The notes under the pieces were generated by a model. It made no database searches. It saw only the letters and a list, made by a program, of their open reading frames with translations, and was not told the DNA's origin. This document shows positions 61,649 to 64,000 of a stretch of 64,000 bases of DNA, piece after piece. The translations under genes and the position numbers were made by a program. How positions within the stretch are numbered: position 1 is the stretch's first letter; each line of letters starts with the position of its first letter. The DNA comes from Rebecca billardiae RCC1528 (Eukaryota; Haptophyta), in assembly GCA_965240325.2 (NCBI GenBank), contig OZ251244.1:62001-126000 (forward strand), given 5' to 3'.

Positions 61649-62148
61649 GCGCCGGCCGCCACCCACCCGCCGCCGGGTGGTCGGCACCAATAACCCGCCG
61701 CAGCGCTTCGACGGTCGTCCCGGAGCAGCAGCGCGGAGCAGATTGAGTTTGCTTGCTATTAAAGTATTATTATAAACGGACTACGACAGTGCGGCGATTA
61801 ATTGGCAGCCGCGGCGCACCGGCGCCGAGTAGGGCCCCGCGGACTCGCGATCCGCGCGAGATCCGGTGGAGAGAGAGAGAGACGAGAGCAGAGTAGACGA
61901 CGAGAGTCACTGAGAGAGACGACAGACAGATCGAGGCACGGCGTCACTCAGGCACGGAGCAGTCCGTCTTATTATTATTATTATTATTAGTATATATATA
62001 TTAATTATACATATATAATTATTATTATATATATTGCATCATCATACGTATAGTGACTGGCGGGCTGGCACCGCGCGGACGACAAGGCATCAGAGCCGCC
62101 TATATGCATCGTCGGTGTGCATCCGCTACTATCGTCGCGTATATTTCG
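61649..62148. other. intergenic with AT-rich microsatellites
   Basis: Contains GAGA repeats (61869-61885), an (ATT)n run (61968-61988) and (TA)n sequence to about 62035. It separates two convergent genes. No gene is seen. Confidence 0.6.
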
Positions 62149-63363
62149 TCAGCCCAGCCGACCAGTGACGGTGCTCCAGCCCGCGAACGGCTCCACGCCC
62201 AGCAGAGCGAAGAGTGCGTCGTTGTGTGGCGCGTAAAACTCGCGCAGGGCGGCGCGCGTGTGGTTGGCCATGGGCGCCTCCGGAGCTTTGTGTCTGCGGT
62301 GGGCCCGCGTGCCGTTTGCGCCCGCCTCGGCACTCGCGGCGCCGCCAGCGCTCGCGCCCAGCTGCTCGCGCCGCACCCACGCGGCGATGGCCTCTGCGCA
62401 TGCGATCTCGTCACGCCCCACGCAGCGCGAGAAGTCGACGAACCGGATCGAGGCGGCGCGGTGGTAGTGCAGCCAGCCCGGGAGGAAGCGTGCGTACATG
62501 CCGCGGCGCACGGGCAGGAACTGGAGTGCCCTGCCCCTCCCCATGTGGCACCCTTGCCAGCCGGTGCGCCCGCAAAGGGGCGGGTACGCCGCGCACGCGG
62601 CCACATCGCAGCACCGCCTCAGTCGCTCTGCGGCCGCGGATGCGTTCGGGGCGTCGTACGAGGCGGCAGGCGGCTCGAGGCACGCGCGCGCGATGGCCAT
62701 GTCGACGCGTGCGAGCACGTCGAACCCTTCGACCACCCCCTCCCCCGAGGCGTTCATGCCGAGCTCGGGCAGGATCGACTCTTTGAACATCCCGTACCCG
62801 GAGTACGCTCTGGCCACGGGCTCGCGAAGTATGATCACGATGGACACCAGCTTCCCGGCGGAGGTGAACGCCTCACACACGCGGCGCGGCGTCCAGGGGT
62901 TGTCCAGGTACGCCGGCGTCTTCTCGATGCGCACGATGATGCGCGAGTGCGCCCTGCGGCAGTGTGAGAAGTGATCCAGCGCGTACTGCCTCAGCGCGGC
63001 CGCGGTGACCATGGCGTCCTGCCAGCGACGGCCGCTGAAGAAGTGGGGTTCGCCCGCGGCCGAGCATGTACGCAGCGTGGCGGCGCTCGCTCCGAAGCGA
63101 TGCATCAGCGTCGACGTGCCGCCCTTTTGCACGCCGGCGACCAGCAGATGCGGCAACGTCCTGCACACAAAGTCCTTGCACACCTCGCGCCGCTGGCTAG
63201 GGACGGTCGCACAGCCGCGGTATAGATCCAGCGCCGAACGGCTCGTCGCCAGGACGAGCCCAGCTTCGTGCTCGGCCTGTGTGACCTGGCCGAGTGCCAT
63301 GACGTGGCCGTCGCTTGCGCGGGGCGCCGCCGCAAGGACGATGAGGACGACGACGACGCCCAT
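62149..63363 (-). CDS. Golgi-type carbohydrate sulfotransferase
   Basis: An intronless gene of 404 residues. A signal or anchor segment (MGVVVVLIVLAAAPRASDG) leads to a sulfotransferase fold: PAPS 5'-phosphosulfate loop LLVAGVQKGGTSTLMHRFGA (about residue 72-91), EKTPAYLDNPWTP, and the 3'-phosphate motif VIILREPVARAYSGYGMF (about 175-192). Cysteine pairs in the second half (RRCCDVAACAAYPPLCG) suggest disulfides in a lumenal domain, and LREFYAPHNDALFALLG near the end is typical of heparan-type N/O-sulfotransferases and relatives. It probably sulfates a cell-surface or secreted polysaccharide; the acceptor is unknown. GC is lower than in most neighbours, and a 46-bp sequence upstream is shared with the transporter-reductase fusion gene. 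Confidence 0.88.
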   Translation of the reverse strand: MGVVVVLIVLAAAPRASDGHVMALGQVTQAEHEAGLVLATSRSALDLYRGCATVPSQRREVCKDFVCRTLPHLLVAGVQKGGTSTLMHRFGASAATLRTCSAAGEPHFFSGRRWQDAMVTAAALRQYALDHFSHCRRAHSRIIVRIEKTPAYLDNPWTPRRVCEAFTSAGKLVSIVIILREPVARAYSGYGMFKESILPELGMNASGEGVVEGFDVLARVDMAIARACLEPPAASYDAPNASAAAERLRRCCDVAACAAYPPLCGRTGWQGCHMGRGRALQFLPVRRGMYARFLPGWLHYHRAASIRFVDFSRCVGRDEIACAEAIAAWVRREQLGASAGGAASAEAGANGTRAHRRHKAPEAPMANHTRAALREFYAPHNDALFALLGVEPFAGWSTVTGRLG

Positions 63364-63470
63364 GGCGGCGGCGCGAGATAGTACTCATCCAAGATTCATG
63401 CAAGCGCATCATACCGGCGGCGCTACCATCGGCGACGGCTTCATGGGCGGTGACAGTTGGCGGGCGTCAA

Positions 63471-63516
63471 TCTCGCCTGCCTGAGCTGTGTGCGTCTCTT
63501 ATTCTTAGTAAACTGT
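63471..63516 (-). promoter_or_regulatory. 46-bp sequence shared with 45849-45894
   Basis: Second exact copy, 107 bp upstream of the sulfotransferase start and in the same orientation relative to the gene as the copy at 45849. The following ACTAGTAAACTGT at 63556-63568 repeats its inner end. Confidence 0.6.
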
Positions 63517-64000
63517 TCTGTAATGCACGTTATGTTTTATAATATAATAGTACGTACTAGTAAACTGTATCAGCGCTGTCGTCAGTCGTGACGCTTCGGC
63601 GCGTCAACAACCCGCGCTGTAGTGCAGTACCACACGCGTCGCCGACGAGGCTGCACACGCTCGCGCCTGGCCGATACACACGGCCGGCTCGCTCTGCGTG
63701 TGGTGAACCACGCTCGCAGATGAGCGGCCGGGGCGAACCTCGGAGATCGGGCCCGGTGACGAAACATGGCAGCGCCCCGGGACGCGTGGCCGGCGCTGTG
63801 CCGGGCGACACGCATCAGGTGCTCGTTTCGCGTGGTGCGGCGTCGGACCAGTCGCGGGCTTGGGCGCTTGGCACATTGCCGCACCTTCCCACTCTTCGGC
63901 CACTCCCGCCTCAGGTCCGCGCACGCGCGCCTCTCTCGCCGCTCGCGTGGGGCTCGCTTTCACCAGCCGCCCGTGCACCCGCCTCACAATCGAGCCGCGC
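63517..64000. other. window end, no gene seen
   Basis: AT-rich to about 63565, then GC-mixed sequence with open frames that show no conserved features. Confidence 0.45.

Overview
This is nuclear DNA of a GC-rich eukaryotic microalga. Genes are split by short (about 90-390 bp), very GC-rich spliceosomal introns. Codons end almost always in G or C, and AT-rich sequence is confined to spacers. EsV-1-7 cysteine-rich repeats (known mainly from stramenopiles and haptophytes), ER-type or bipartite-looking leader peptides, and plastid-like proteins point to a secondary-plastid alga. A haptophyte (pavlovophyte-like GC content) or a pelagophyte is my best guess, held at low confidence. Because stop codons are rare at this GC, long open frames occur on both strands by chance, so genes were called by family motifs and by exon joins that keep the frame.

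Layout. 1-304: the 3' end of an unknown gene. 305-1252: a TA-flanked MITE. 1253-12764: EsV-1-7 repeat protein (-), AAA+ ATPase (-), F-box/RCC1 protein (-), glycerol-3-phosphate dehydrogenase (+), membrane-anchored GH10 xylanase (+). 13479-17233: four-helix membrane protein (-), conserved membrane protein (+), MORN-repeat protein (+). 17234-20104: transposon relics. 20105-23850: coiled-coil RING protein (-) and PLP-homeostasis protein (-). 23851-31248: a 7 kb gene-free repeat block, with two tandem elements whose ends are perfect 96-bp palindromes (24342-25668), then a foldback-like block whose arms are built of a ~200-bp satellite (26040-30600). 31249-40153: methyltransferase (-), coiled-coil protein (+), a five-exon KH-domain RNA-binding protein (-), and a leader-bearing small protein (+). 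40154-43519: more MITE-like inverted repeats. 43520-48759: an intronless transporter/oxidoreductase fusion (-) and a rubredoxin-domain protein (-). 48918-52233: a 1,658-bp tandem duplication. 52686-63363: hypothetical protein (-), VWA protein (-), coiled-coil protein (+), multi-pass membrane protein (-), FUT8-like glycosyltransferase (-), kelch protein (+), sulfotransferase (-).

No operon logic applies. Neighbouring genes are functionally diverse, although a xylanase, a FUT8-like fucosyltransferase and a sulfotransferase all concern polysaccharides or glycoproteins. Several genes sit head to head only 68-260 bp apart, which suggests shared bidirectional promoters. The 28 introns I could place have an unusual donor: 22 begin GTGCG and 3 begin GC. 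The most unusual items are the palindrome-ended tandem elements, the transporter-dehydrogenase fusion, a 46-bp sequence shared by the upstream regions of two atypical intronless genes, and RTX-like repeats lying in frame just past a stop codon.
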